This document shows positions 54,409 through 63,706 of a stretch of DNA of 64,000 nucleotides, one piece after another. The DNA comes from Ruegeria denitrificans (GTDB lineage: Bacteria > Pseudomonadota > Alphaproteobacteria > Rhodobacterales > Rhodobacteraceae). The stretch lies in NCBI RefSeq assembly GCF_001458295.1, contig NZ_CYUD01000010.1, positions 62,001 to 126,000 on the forward strand, given 5' to 3'. Under the pieces are notes generated by a model. That model saw only the letters and a program-made list of their open reading frames with translations. It was not told where the DNA came from and made no database searches. Both the position numbers and the translations under genes were made by a program. How positions within the stretch are numbered: the stretch's first letter is position 1; each line of letters starts with the position of its first letter.

Positions 54409-54735
54409 ATGAACTCACTAGCCAGAATAACCCGAGGGATAGGCGTCGCTTTAAAGGATGGCAGGGTGAAAGGCATTCTTGCTTTCACGATTGGAATGAT
54501 CTTGTGGGCGTCAGTTTTTTATCACTTTGTCGAAGGGTGGAGTTGGCTCGATTCCATCTATTTTTCTGTCGTAACGATTTCGACGGTGGGGTTCGGCGAC
54601 TTCTCTCCTGAGACAGCAGCAGGGAAGATATTCACAATGGTGTATATCATTGTGGGCCTCGGTGTTTTTGTGACTGCGGCGACTACAGTTGCGGACACAA
54701 TCCTGTCTCAGGACGACAAAGAAACTGACAAATAG
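54409..54735 (+). CDS. Two-segment potassium channel
   Basis: A 108-residue ion channel of the Ion_trans_2 type: membrane helix about residues 22-40, pore helix, selectivity filter TVGFGD at residues 59-64, and second helix about 75-93. TVGFGD is a variant of TVGYGD still selective for K+. The start at 54409 was chosen; an in-frame ATG at 54382 is also possible and neither has a strong ribosome binding site. It lacks a cytoplasmic RCK/TrkA domain. Confidence 0.82.
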   Translation: MNSLARITRGIGVALKDGRVKGILAFTIGMILWASVFYHFVEGWSWLDSIYFSVVTISTVGFGDFSPETAAGKIFTMVYIIVGLGVFVTAATTVADTILSQDDKETDK

Positions 54736-54912
54736 ACCTCGTGAAACTGCAAAACGAGCTCCAGAAAAGGCGGTATTTCTTCCGAGTGCCTCAGCACCTC
54801 AACCCGAATTCACACGTGTCTTCAAAAGGCTAACTGACCGCCCGAAGCTAAAAAATATACATATTACGTTTTTTGAGTGTAACATTCAGAAAACAGATAG
54901 TGGAGGGATGGA

Positions 54913-55992
54913 ATGGAAAAGACTCAGGACGCCAAGATTGTCGACCTCGCGATACGATTGCTCTTTCTCGGGATATTCCTCTACAGCGCGTTGGTTATGG
55001 TAGCTCCGCTGGCAAGCGTGGTCATCTGGGCCACGATACTTTGCGTCGCTCTTTATCCGGCTTTCGATTGGCTGCAGTCCAAGTTGGGCGGACGTAAGAA
55101 GCTGGCTACAACGATCTTGGTATTACTGGGTCTTGTTCTGACCTTGGGGCCGGTCGCAACAGCCGTATCCGGTGCAGCAGAACTTGGGTCTGATTTTGCG
55201 GAACAGGCCGACAGTGGAGAGTTGAAAATCCCACCTGCGCCCGAGGGCCTCAAGGAATTGCCGTTGGTAGGGAACAAAATTGCCGACGTCTGGGGAATGT
55301 TTGAACGGAATCTGGATGGCGCGCTTGCGAAGTACGGGGCGCAAATCCTTGAGATCACCAAATCGCTGTTCGGTAAGGTTTTGGGGATCGGTATCGGGCT
55401 TTTGGGTCTTGCCCTGTCCGTGGTGATTATGGGGGCCTTGTTCAGCCCAGGACCAAACCTGGTTCAGGGTCTTCAACGCTTTGCCAATCGTGTCTTTGCG
55501 CCGCGCGGCGGCGAATTCGTAACACTGGCAGGCGCGACGATCCGGAACGTGACAAAAGGCGTGATCGGCGTAGCAGCCATTCAGGCGGTCTTCGTTTGGA
55601 TACTCTTGGCTTTGTTCGGGATTTCTTCGGCCGCCACTCTGGCATTTATCTGCCTGATACTCTCGATTATCCAAATCGGGCCCGGATTGGTTCTAATACC
55701 GGTAATTATCTACGCATGGAGTTCCATGTCCGGCGGAACTGCTTTGATCTTCACCGTATTGGCCGTTCCCGTCATGATAATGGACAGTTTCCTAAGGCCC
55801 GTGTTCATTTCAAAAGGCCTTGAGACACCCATGTTGGTCATCCTCATCGGTGTTCTCGGAGGTATGATGGCGTACGGTTTGATCGGCGTTTTCATGGGGC
55901 CGGTTCTGTTCGCCGTCTTCTATGAATTGTTCAAAGTCTGGATCGACACGCCCACAGAAGCTGAAAGCACTGCCGAGGGAGCGGCAAAATGA
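54913..55992 (+). CDS. AI-2E/PerM-family transporter
   Basis: A 359-residue protein with about seven or eight membrane segments, preceded by GTGGAGGG. VIWATILCVALYPAF near residue 38 and the C-terminal GVFMGPVLFAVFYELFKVW are typical for the family (autoinducer-2 exporters and Na+/H+ antiporter-like members). Overlaps the HlyD-like gene by four bases, which suggests a common export operon. Confidence 0.88.
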   Translation: MEKTQDAKIVDLAIRLLFLGIFLYSALVMVAPLASVVIWATILCVALYPAFDWLQSKLGGRKKLATTILVLLGLVLTLGPVATAVSGAAELGSDFAEQADSGELKIPPAPEGLKELPLVGNKIADVWGMFERNLDGALAKYGAQILEITKSLFGKVLGIGIGLLGLALSVVIMGALFSPGPNLVQGLQRFANRVFAPRGGEFVTLAGATIRNVTKGVIGVAAIQAVFVWILLALFGISSAATLAFICLILSIIQIGPGLVLIPVIIYAWSSMSGGTALIFTVLAVPVMIMDSFLRPVFISKGLETPMLVILIGVLGGMMAYGLIGVFMGPVLFAVFYELFKVWIDTPTEAESTAEGAAK

Positions 55993-57053
55993 GAAAGACT
56001 ATTTGGACCACGCTGGCTGTCATCCTGATCTTTCTTGTTTGGTATCTGGTCGCCGACCGAAAAACACCCTTTACCGGGAACGCCAGAGTCAAAGCGATAG
56101 CCACCCAGATCGTTCCTCAGGTCACAGGCACCGTGACCGAGGTTCTTGTCGAAAACGGTCAGGTCGTCTCGGCGGGCGATATTCTGGTGCGGATCGATTC
56201 CAGACCCTACGAAATTCAGCGCTCAAAAGCAGAAGCAGATCTGGAGACAGCCACGCAAGAGGTGGGCGCATCGTCGGCAGAAGTGAGCGCGGCTCAGGCC
56301 AAACTGGCAAGGGCGCAGAGTGATCTCGACACAATGCGCATTCAAACCGAGCGAGTTTTTGCACTCGAAAAAAAAGGATTGATCGCCGTCTCAAAAGCCG
56401 ATGACGCGCGCGGGCAACTGGCGGAGTCTGAGGCGAACTATGAGAATGCCAAAGCGGACTTGGAAAAAGCGAAACAAAGGTTGGGTGACGACGGAATCGA
56501 AAACCCGAAAATCCAGCGCGCGTTAGCCGCTTTGGCGGATGCAGAACTTAACCTTGAATGGACTGAGCTGCGTGCGCCGGCGACAGGTGTCATATCCAAT
56601 TTGCTGATCGCCCCCGGAACTTATGCGCGGTCCGGTCAGGATTTGTTGACGTTTTTGGATGCAACGGACGTCTGGGTCGAAGCTTACTTTACCGAAAACA
56701 ACCTCGGTCGGGCCTCGGTCGGGTCTCCTGTTGATGTCGTACTGGATATGCATCCCGGTCAAATTGTTCCGGGCGTTATCGAAAGTTTTAGTTCAGCCGT
56801 TTCGCTAAGTGGCGGGGATGAGCCAGGTCAATTGGCGAGCCCCCCAAGCACGAAAGGTTTTTTACGCGAACCTGAAAGGTTTCCAGTTCGTATCGTGTTA
56901 CCGGGGTACGAAGCCGGAAATGCCGAAGATGATCTGCGTTTTCAGCTTAATGGTCAGGCAGACGTCATTATGTACCTCAGCGACAATTCCCTGCTGAACA
57001 TGGTCGGTCGAGCCTATATCCGTTTGGTTTCAATCCTGTCTTATGCGTACTGA
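55989..57053 (+). CDS. HlyD/EmrA-family membrane fusion protein
   Basis: A 354-residue periplasmic adaptor with one N-terminal membrane helix (TLAVILIFLVWYLVAD), a biotinyl-lipoyl-like half-motif (GTVTEVLVENGQVVSAGDILVRID), a coiled coil (about residues 75-170) and a second lipoyl half (LRAPATGVISNLLIAPGTYA). It should bridge an inner-membrane exporter to an outer-membrane factor. Its 3' end overlaps the DUF2955 gene by 11 bases. Confidence 0.9.
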   Translation: MRKTIWTTLAVILIFLVWYLVADRKTPFTGNARVKAIATQIVPQVTGTVTEVLVENGQVVSAGDILVRIDSRPYEIQRSKAEADLETATQEVGASSAEVSAAQAKLARAQSDLDTMRIQTERVFALEKKGLIAVSKADDARGQLAESEANYENAKADLEKAKQRLGDDGIENPKIQRALAALADAELNLEWTELRAPATGVISNLLIAPGTYARSGQDLLTFLDATDVWVEAYFTENNLGRASVGSPVDVVLDMHPGQIVPGVIESFSSAVSLSGGDEPGQLASPPSTKGFLREPERFPVRIVLPGYEAGNAEDDLRFQLNGQADVIMYLSDNSLLNMVGRAYIRLVSILSYAY

Positions 57054-58053
57054 GGAACAAAAATCTGTTGTTCGGCTTGCGCTGGGTGTAACCTGCGTAT
57101 TCGCCTTGGGACTGTTTCTGGGATGGCCACTTGCCGTCATAGGGGCAGTTTTCACGGCCTTGTTCCTTCAGGCGCCCGCCGCATTGCCATTGGCCGCATT
57201 TGCCAAATTGTTTGTCTTCTCGATCGGGTTGATGTTTGTTTCGTTCCTGCTTTCGTCGGTCTTTGCACCTTATCCAGTTGTATTCCTCATTCTAGTGGCC
57301 ATCGGGATAATACTATCTTTCATGTGGTCAGTATCCGGTGCCGGTGTTTTGCCCGGTGTCATAGCCCTCATGGGTGCATTGATGATTCCCAATCTTGTTC
57401 TTCAATCGCAGGATCTGGCATTGGTGCTTGTGTTTTGGATACCGATGAACCTGCTATTTGCAGGTTTCGTATCGACGCTGATGTTTGTGTTGATACCAGC
57501 CGAACCCCAATCAGCCGCTCAGAAAAAAGCCGCGGCGTCGCAGGATTTTGACCCCCATCGGCGGATCGTCCGAATGTCGCTTGTCACAGTTCCATTTGCT
57601 ATGGCGTTTTTCGTGTCCGGCGCATCAGCCTTGTTGGTTCTGTTCTTTGTCGCGCTTCTAAGCCAACAACTTGCCGCCATGCCGTCAATGGGCAAAGCGG
57701 TTGCCAAAGCTATGCTGACGGCCAACCTGCTCGGGGCGGCGGTGTCAATCATCTGCTATGAGGTAAACGTCATTGCGCCAGTAATCCTAACACCCATTTT
57801 GTTGTGTTTATTCTTTTGCTTGGCACTCGGCGCGCTTGGCAAATCCAAGGTCCCGCTCGCCGCTGCTGCCGGTTCGGCATTGACGACGGTGTTGATCGTT
57901 TATGGCGGATCGATTGCCCCGTTTTCGGACGATGCTGACGTCAAAAGCATCACGCGCGTAATACAAGTCGCTAGTGCCGCCTTTTTCGTGATTGCCGCGT
58001 ATATCATTGTTGACGAGTTCTGGCCCGAAAGAAAACAACACTTGGCTCAATGA
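57043..58053 (+). CDS. DUF2955 inner-membrane protein
   Basis: A 336-residue hydrophobic protein with about ten membrane segments in two halves around a cytoplasmic loop (NQSAAQKKAAASQDFDPHR region). DUF2955 proteins are usually paired with HlyD-type adaptors and resemble aromatic-acid exporters (FusC/AaeB-like). Last gene of the AI-2E/HlyD/DUF2955 run. Confidence 0.82.
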   Translation: MRTEEQKSVVRLALGVTCVFALGLFLGWPLAVIGAVFTALFLQAPAALPLAAFAKLFVFSIGLMFVSFLLSSVFAPYPVVFLILVAIGIILSFMWSVSGAGVLPGVIALMGALMIPNLVLQSQDLALVLVFWIPMNLLFAGFVSTLMFVLIPAEPQSAAQKKAAASQDFDPHRRIVRMSLVTVPFAMAFFVSGASALLVLFFVALLSQQLAAMPSMGKAVAKAMLTANLLGAAVSIICYEVNVIAPVILTPILLCLFFCLALGALGKSKVPLAAAAGSALTTVLIVYGGSIAPFSDDADVKSITRVIQVASAAFFVIAAYIIVDEFWPERKQHLAQ

Positions 58054-58224
58054 GCTTTTGCGCAAAGCTGGACGTGCCTGAAAACCGGTGTTTGCACAGG
58101 CTGGACATCCTCCTTCGGCTGCTTTGCCACCGCGGTGAAAGTCAACGACGACATCAGCGCGCAGTCATTACTCAATAGCTTGCAAAGCGTCGACTGGCAG
58201 CTCAGAGATCACGGCTCTCGTCAT

Positions 58225-59118
58225 TTACTGGCTATGATCTACCCTTAACAACAAAGCGATGACATCATTCGTTTCCAGTCTTCGGCGTGATTGCTGCGGG
58301 ACCTCAACCACGAGAGAAAGACCTGTTGGGCAGGAGTGTGCGTTTGCCATCTCCAACGTTCCGGATGTCAGAGCCTCTTCTATCAGAGTCAAGTGCCCCA
58401 TCAGAACCCCTGCCCCAGCCTTGGCTTCTTCGACCGCAAGACTGTACAGCGAAAACTGAGGGCCACTTTTCTCATCAACCAAGTGATTTCCGGTGTTGCT
58501 GGACCACATTGACCAATCGTCTTTCCAGACTTGATCATGCAGCAACGGAATACCCTGAAAACCTTGCGCGTTCTGTACACGATCCAAAAGCGTTGGCGCA
58601 CAGACCGGTACGATGACATCCTCGCAAACGGAAATCTGATTTGGCGACCTGTTCGGCTCGGCAAAGAAAATCGAAAGATCAAACAACTCTCGCGATAGGC
58701 TTGGCGGGGTTTCCATCGCCGTGACCGAAAAAGTGATGTCCGGAAGCTTTGCCCTGATCCTGCGCAGCCGTTTGGGTAGCCAGAGCTGGGCGACCGAAGG
58801 CAACGCTGCGATGTGAAAATCAGCCTTGGGTTTGAGGTTGCGCAGCGCGCGGGCGGCGTCGGCCAATTCATCAAAGGCTGCCGTGAAACCGGCGACCAGC
58901 GACTGCCCTTCGGAGGTCAGCTCAACCCCCTGTGCGTTACGGCGAAAAAGCGGCGTACCAGCCCATCCTTCCAGTGCCTTGATATGCTGAGAGATCGCGC
59001 CCGGCGTGACGTTCAACTCTTCTGCGGCCACCACAAAGCTGACGTGTCGGGCAGCGGCTTCAAACGCACGCATAGCGTTCAAGGGGGGACCTTTAGGGCG
59101 CTTGGGGGCGACACTCAT
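58225..59118 (-). CDS. LysR-family (GcvA-like) regulator
   Basis: A 297-residue LysR regulator from the ATG at 59118 (MSVAPKRPKGPPLNAMRAFEAAARH). HTH: VSFVVAAEELNVTPGAISQHIKAL. Divergent from the SHMT-like gene across 96 bases, which makes the latter its likely target. Effector may be an amino acid, by analogy with GcvA. Confidence 0.85.
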   Translation of the reverse strand: MSVAPKRPKGPPLNAMRAFEAAARHVSFVVAAEELNVTPGAISQHIKALEGWAGTPLFRRNAQGVELTSEGQSLVAGFTAAFDELADAARALRNLKPKADFHIAALPSVAQLWLPKRLRRIRAKLPDITFSVTAMETPPSLSRELFDLSIFFAEPNRSPNQISVCEDVIVPVCAPTLLDRVQNAQGFQGIPLLHDQVWKDDWSMWSSNTGNHLVDEKSGPQFSLYSLAVEEAKAGAGVLMGHLTLIEEALTSGTLEMANAHSCPTGLSLVVEVPQQSRRRLETNDVIALLLRVDHSQ

Positions 59119-59214
59119 GACATTAGCCTTAGTTTTTCTACGCCAAGAAATAACAATTCTGCTTTGCGATGTCACGCAACAGCCGTCAAAATAAAAAAAA
59201 CAGGAGGATGTCAG

Positions 59215-60525
59215 ATGACACTAGCACACAGAGATTGGGTGCCCGCCACCAGCGAAACCCTGATTCAGGACATCGCGGCAAAGGCTGCATCGGCTTCGTC
59301 GGATGCTCTGTTGGCCCGCATTGCGCATCTGGCCGAAGAAAACCGCCGTATTCATGAGGACGAGTGTTTTAACCTGAACCCTGCAACAAATGTGATGAAC
59401 CCCAGGGCCGAGGCGCTTTTGTCTTCGGGCATCGGTTCGCGCCCGTCGCTGGGGTATCCTGGCGACAAATATGAAATGGGCCTTGAGGCGATTGAAGAGA
59501 TTGAAGTCATCGCTGCCGAGCTTTGCGCCGATGTGTTTGATGCCATATATGCCGAGGTGCGGGTGCCGTCGGGCGCAATTGCCAACCTCTATGGCTTTAT
59601 GGCGACATGCAAGCCTGGCGACACGATCATCGCCCCACCCGCGTCGATTGGCGGGCATGTGACCCATCATCTGGCAGGATGCGCTGGGCTTTTCGGGCTG
59701 CGCAGCCTCGAGGCCCCGGTGAACGCGGATGGCTATACCGTCGATCTGGACCAACTGCGCGATTTGGCAAGGGCCGAGCAACCCAAGCTTATCACGATTG
59801 GTGGCAGTCTGAATCTGTTTGAACACCCCGTAGCCGAAGTGCGTGCCATAGCGGACGAAGTCGGGGCAAAGGTCATGTTCGATGCGGCCCATCAATGCGG
59901 CATCATTGCCGGGCGTGCGTGGTCCAATCCGCTGAAGGAAGGCGCGCACTTCATGACCATGAGCACCTACAAAAGCCTCGGCGGACCAGCAGGCGGTCTG
60001 ATCGTATCAAATGATGCCGAAATCGCCAAAGCGCTGGATGCAATCGCCTTTCCAGGCATGACTGCCAATTTCGATGCAGCTAAAACAGCCGCGCTTGCAG
60101 TGACAATGCTGGACTGGAAAGATTTTGGTAGTGCCTATGCCAAAGAGATGATCGCCATGTCAAAAGCACTGGCACATGCACTGGACGCGCTGGATGTTCC
60201 GGTCTTTTCCGGCACGGATGGTTTTACCAATTCGCACCAGTTCGCGGTTTTGGCGGCACCCTATGGCGGTGGCCAGGCAGCATCCAAACAACTGCGTCAA
60301 AACGGGTTCCTGGCATGTGGCATCGGTTTGCCCGTTACCCCGGTTGAGGGTGACATGAATGGCCTTCGGATCGGCACGCCCGAATTGGTCCGCTGGGGCA
60401 TGACCATAAGTGACGCTGACCGTCTGGCCAATCTGATCAAGCGAGGCTTGGGCAATAATAACATCCTGCCCGAGGTATCAGCATGGCGTGCGAAATTCGA
60501 CAGGCTGCATTTCGTGAATTCGTAA
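59215..60525 (+). CDS. Serine hydroxymethyltransferase-like PLP enzyme
   Basis: A 436-residue fold-I PLP enzyme with AGGAGG before the ATG at 59215. SHMT hallmarks include SRPSLGYPGDKYEMG (substitute for SHMT's EGYPGKRYYGG), FDAAHQCGIIAGRAW, and PLP lysine K253 in MSTYKSLGGPAGG. Divergence from housekeeping GlyA in the YPG and lysine-flanking segments suggests a paralogue, for example acting on alpha-methylserine, threonine-type or 3-hydroxy amino acids. Not assignable further. Confidence 0.8.
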   Translation: MTLAHRDWVPATSETLIQDIAAKAASASSDALLARIAHLAEENRRIHEDECFNLNPATNVMNPRAEALLSSGIGSRPSLGYPGDKYEMGLEAIEEIEVIAAELCADVFDAIYAEVRVPSGAIANLYGFMATCKPGDTIIAPPASIGGHVTHHLAGCAGLFGLRSLEAPVNADGYTVDLDQLRDLARAEQPKLITIGGSLNLFEHPVAEVRAIADEVGAKVMFDAAHQCGIIAGRAWSNPLKEGAHFMTMSTYKSLGGPAGGLIVSNDAEIAKALDAIAFPGMTANFDAAKTAALAVTMLDWKDFGSAYAKEMIAMSKALAHALDALDVPVFSGTDGFTNSHQFAVLAAPYGGGQAASKQLRQNGFLACGIGLPVTPVEGDMNGLRIGTPELVRWGMTISDADRLANLIKRGLGNNNILPEVSAWRAKFDRLHFVNS

Positions 60526-60703
60526 ACAGAGCGGTCATTTGAGCCAAAGCGCCAGTTGGCCGCTTAGTTGTGTTCAATTGCTTTTTGCCAGTTGGTCCTG
60601 AACGTCCCGAAGGTGCAGTTCGCGACCTGTTGCAGAAGCGAAAGACTGAAGTGGAATTAACGGCAGTCTAAGGCTCAATGCCAACCTTCCTATTCGAAAC
60701 AAA

Positions 60704-60731
60704 AAAGGCCGTCCCAAACGGGACGGCCTTT
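60704..60731 (-). terminator. rplT terminator (possibly bidirectional)
   Basis: AAAGGCCGTCCC-AAAC-GGGACGGCCTTT, twelve base pairs. On the minus strand it is followed by TTT before the next gene, a typical intrinsic terminator 25 bases after the rplT stop. A T-run on the plus side is shorter. Confidence 0.9.
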
Positions 60732-60755
60732 CATTCACTGTCTCTTTTCAGAGGA

Positions 60756-61121
60756 TCAGGCTACCAGAGCGGCCTGAGCTTTGGCGACGATCGCGCCGAA
60801 CGCTTCCGGTTCGTGCACGGCTAGGTCGGCCAGAACTTTGCGGTCCACTTCGATACCGGCCAGGTTCAGGCCGTTGATGAAGCGGGAATATGTCAATGCT
60901 TCGTCATGCGAACGCACAGCTGCGTTGATACGCTGGATCCACAGCGCGCGGAAGTTGCGCTTGCGGTTCTTACGGTCACGGGTTGCATACTGGTTGGCCT
61001 TGTCGACGGCCTGACGGGCAACCTTGAAGGTGCTCTTGCGGCGGCCATAGTAACCTTTGGCAGCCTTGATGACCTTCTTGTGACGGGCGTGAGTTACGGT
61101 TCCACCTTTAACGCGGGACAT
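60756..61121 (-). CDS. rplT: 50S ribosomal protein L20
   Basis: A 121-residue basic protein with [46 protein letters not shown] and [17 protein letters not shown]20 is needed early in 50S assembly. It is 14 bases after rpmI on the same strand. Length is normal. Confidence 0.97.
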   Translation of the reverse strand: MSRVKGGTVTHARHKKVIKAAKGYYGRRKSTFKVARQAVDKANQYATRDRKNRKRNFRALWIQRINAAVRSHDEALTYSRFINGLNLAGIEVDRKVLADLAVHEPEAFGAIVAKAQAALVA

Positions 61122-61135
61122 CTCTTAATCTCCTC

Positions 61136-61336
61136 TTAGCGGTCGTAGGGCATGTAGCCCTTGACGATCTTGGCGTCGGGGGCGGACAGGGTGGTGTTGC
61201 CACGGGCGTCGCGGATGAACTTTTTAGTCCGCTTGATCATGCCGTGCCGTTTGCCGGCCTGGCCAGCAAGGACCTTACCGGTCGCAGTCACCTTAAAGCG
61301 CTTCTTGGCGCTCGACTTTGTCTTCATCTTAGGCAT
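61136..61336 (-). CDS. rpmI: 50S ribosomal protein L35
   Basis: A 66-residue basic protein, [20 protein letters not shown], with the usual [17 protein letters not shown] segment. The pair rpmI-rplT is transcribed together. infC, often upstream in other bacteria, is not in the window; the upstream neighbour is an alanine symporter. Confidence 0.97.
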   Translation of the reverse strand: MPKMKTKSSAKKRFKVTATGKVLAGQAGKRHGMIKRTKKFIRDARGNTTLSAPDAKIVKGYMPYDR

Positions 61337-61485
61337 TTCCGTCTCCTTTTCCGGGTTCGGTTTCAGACGCGACTCGGCATGCCATCTCGGCCGGTCACGC
61401 GATCAGAAGCGCCGTTTACGCAAGTTCTTCCATACTGGCAAGGGGGTTTGGACCAGAATCTGCGCTTTTCGCAAGGGTGGTCAGG

Positions 61486-61513
61486 CACCGGGGCGACAAT
61501 TGCCGCCCCGGTG
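61486..61513 (-). terminator. Hairpin after the alanine symporter gene
   Basis: Perfect ten-base arms CACCGGGGCG / CGCCCCGGTG around ACAATTGC, 7 bases after the symporter stop on the minus strand. No T-run follows. Confidence 0.6.
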
Positions 61514-61520
61514 GTTTGGG

Positions 61521-63071
61521 TTAGTGGCCGAATTTGCGGATTTCGCCGCTCTTCAGACGTGCTGCATAGCTGGCCAGCTCTTGGCGTACCACTTTCATCA
61601 GGAAGTAGAGCGCAAAGACGTTCACGACCGCCATCGCAAAGATCGCCGCATCCGAGAAATCGATAACCGGGCCAAGGTTGGCCGCTGCACCGATGACAAC
61701 AAAGACGCAGAAGATGATCTTGAAGATCAGTTCTTTGGTGTGACCTTCCCCGAACAGGTAGGTCCAGGCCTTGAGGCCATAGTAGGACCAGCTGATCATG
61801 GTCGAGAAGGCAAACAGAACCACCGCAATCGCCAGAACGTATGGGAACCAACCAAAGGCACTTGCAAAGGCCGCGGACGTCAGGCTGACACCCGAATTAC
61901 CGTCGACGGTGGCAATGGCCGAGCCATCTTCGGTCAGCATGTAAAGGCCAGTTTCCGGGTCGATCAGCAGCTGCTGCGTGATGATGATCACCAACGCGGT
62001 CATTGTACAAATCACGACCGTATCGATGAACGGCTCGAGCAGCGACACGAAACCCTCGGTGATCGGCTCTTTGGTCCGTACCGCCGAGTGTGCAATCGCC
62101 GCAGAACCAACGCCCGCCTCGTTCGAGAAGGCCGCGCGACGGAAGCCCTGGATCAGAGCGCCAACCATACCGCCTGCGATGCCGAGGCCGGTGAAGGCGC
62201 CCGCGAAGATCTGGCCAAAGGCCCAACCAATCTGGTCTGCGTGCATGATGATGATCACCAGCGCCGCTGCCACATACATGACACCCATGAATGGAACGAC
62301 CTTCTCTGTCACGCGCGCAATGGATTTCAGGCCGCCCACGATCACGAGGAAGACGATGATCGCAAAGATCACACCTGTGATCCAACCGGGATAATCTCCG
62401 GTGATGCCCGCAATTTGCTGGTGCGCCTGATTGGCTTGGAACATATTGCCCCCGCCCAGCGCGCCAAGAATACAGAAGATCGAGAACAGAATAGCCAATA
62501 TCTTACCGCCCGGCAGACCCAATTCGTCGAATCCTTTGGACATGTAGTACATCGGGCCACCGGAAACGGTGCCGTCATCGTATTCGTTGCGGTATTTCAC
62601 GCCCAGCGTACATTCAGTGAATTTTGATGCCATACCCAGAAGGCCCGCAACGATCATCCAAAATGTTGCGCCCGGTCCGCCGATACCGACGGCAACCGCC
62701 ACACCGGCGATGTTGCCAAGACCGACCGTTCCCGACAAAGCCGTGGCCAGAGCCTGAAAGTGGCTGACCTCACCCGCGTCATTGGGGTCGGAATAGTCGC
62801 CCTTCACCAGGCTAATCGCGTGGCTAAAGAACCGCAACTGCACAAAGGCAAAATACAGCGTGAATACTGTGGCCGCGACCACCAGCCATCCCACGATCCA
62901 CGGGAAACCGGTGCCCGGGAACGGGGCAAAGATAAAGCTAACGAACGGCCCGGTGAAATCAGCAAATGCCTGGTTGATCTTATCGTCCAGACCCGGCGCA
63001 TCCTGGGCCAGTGCGGGCGTGGCGAACAGGGCGGCCGCTGTGGCCATGCCCAGTTGTTTAATCCTATCCAT
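61521..63071 (-). CDS. Alanine/glycine:cation symporter (AGCS family)
   Basis: A 516-residue membrane protein. MDRIKQLGMATAAALFATPALA is signal-like, then about ten membrane segments. Seen: GLGNIAGVAVAVGIGGPGATFWM and MYYMSKG. GGGGAG lies eight bases before the ATG at 63071; a GTG at 63080 is less likely. It uses Na+ to import alanine or glycine. Followed by a universal stress protein gene upstream on the same strand. Confidence 0.92.
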   Translation of the reverse strand: MDRIKQLGMATAAALFATPALAQDAPGLDDKINQAFADFTGPFVSFIFAPFPGTGFPWIVGWLVVAATVFTLYFAFVQLRFFSHAISLVKGDYSDPNDAGEVSHFQALATALSGTVGLGNIAGVAVAVGIGGPGATFWMIVAGLLGMASKFTECTLGVKYRNEYDDGTVSGGPMYYMSKGFDELGLPGGKILAILFSIFCILGALGGGNMFQANQAHQQIAGITGDYPGWITGVIFAIIVFLVIVGGLKSIARVTEKVVPFMGVMYVAAALVIIIMHADQIGWAFGQIFAGAFTGLGIAGGMVGALIQGFRRAAFSNEAGVGSAAIAHSAVRTKEPITEGFVSLLEPFIDTVVICTMTALVIIITQQLLIDPETGLYMLTEDGSAIATVDGNSGVSLTSAAFASAFGWFPYVLAIAVVLFAFSTMISWSYYGLKAWTYLFGEGHTKELIFKIIFCVFVVIGAAANLGPVIDFSDAAIFAMAVVNVFALYFLMKVVRQELASYAARLKSGEIRKFGH

Positions 63072-63085
63072 TCTCGTCACTCCCC

Positions 63086-63523
63086 TCAGTTCACAACGGT
63101 GACCGGCACATCGGCATGCATGACCAGATTCTGGGTCGAGCTGCCAAAGATTCGTTTCTTGAATCCGTCCGCCGAAGCGCGCCCGACGACGATCTGAGTG
63201 CCGCCGTTTTCGACCGTGATCGCATTCAGCGTTTCGGCCACGTCACCGTGGCGCACAATACCATGCGCTGTGAAACCGGCCGCGTTCAATGCGTCCACCG
63301 CAGGGGTGACGATCCGTGTCGAGGCCAATTCGACCTCTTCCTCGCGCCGCTTATGGCGCAGGGCATTTTCTTCAGGTGTCTGAAAAGTAAATGGGGACCA
63401 TTCGATCACATAAACCACAAGCAATTCGCATGAATCGATGCGCCCTGCCAAATCTTTGGCAAAGGCGATCGCGCGCTCCCCGGTCTCTGTCCCGTCCAGT
63501 CCTATGACAATTTTTGTTGTCAT
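63086..63523 (-). CDS. Universal stress protein
   Basis: A 145-residue UspA-fold protein from the ATG at 63523: MTTKIVIGLDGTETGERA at the start and VVGRASADGFKKRIFGSSTQNLVMHADVPVTVVN at the end, with the G-2x-G-9x-G(S/T) nucleotide-binding pattern. Lies 14 bases before the alanine symporter start and may be co-transcribed. Confidence 0.92.
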   Translation of the reverse strand: MTTKIVIGLDGTETGERAIAFAKDLAGRIDSCELLVVYVIEWSPFTFQTPEENALRHKRREEEVELASTRIVTPAVDALNAAGFTAHGIVRHGDVAETLNAITVENGGTQIVVGRASADGFKKRIFGSSTQNLVMHADVPVTVVN

Positions 63524-63706
63524 GTCGGTTCTCCAATTTTTTTCGTTGGGTCGAGGCCCGTGCCCTCGACAAGACAGCCAAACTTGGAACACATTGACGC
63601 AGCTGCCTTCAGATAAGTATCAGGAATAATCACTAGGAATTGGGGATTATTTTAGTCTATATTCAGTGAAAAATGTCGTCTTACGCTAAAATTTCAGGGA
63701 TTTTTA

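Noticed and set aside
61161..62627. Long plus-strand open frame opposite rpmI and the alanine symporter
   Set aside because: The product is His/Asp/Arg rich without domains and lies antisense to clear genes; GC bias explains it.
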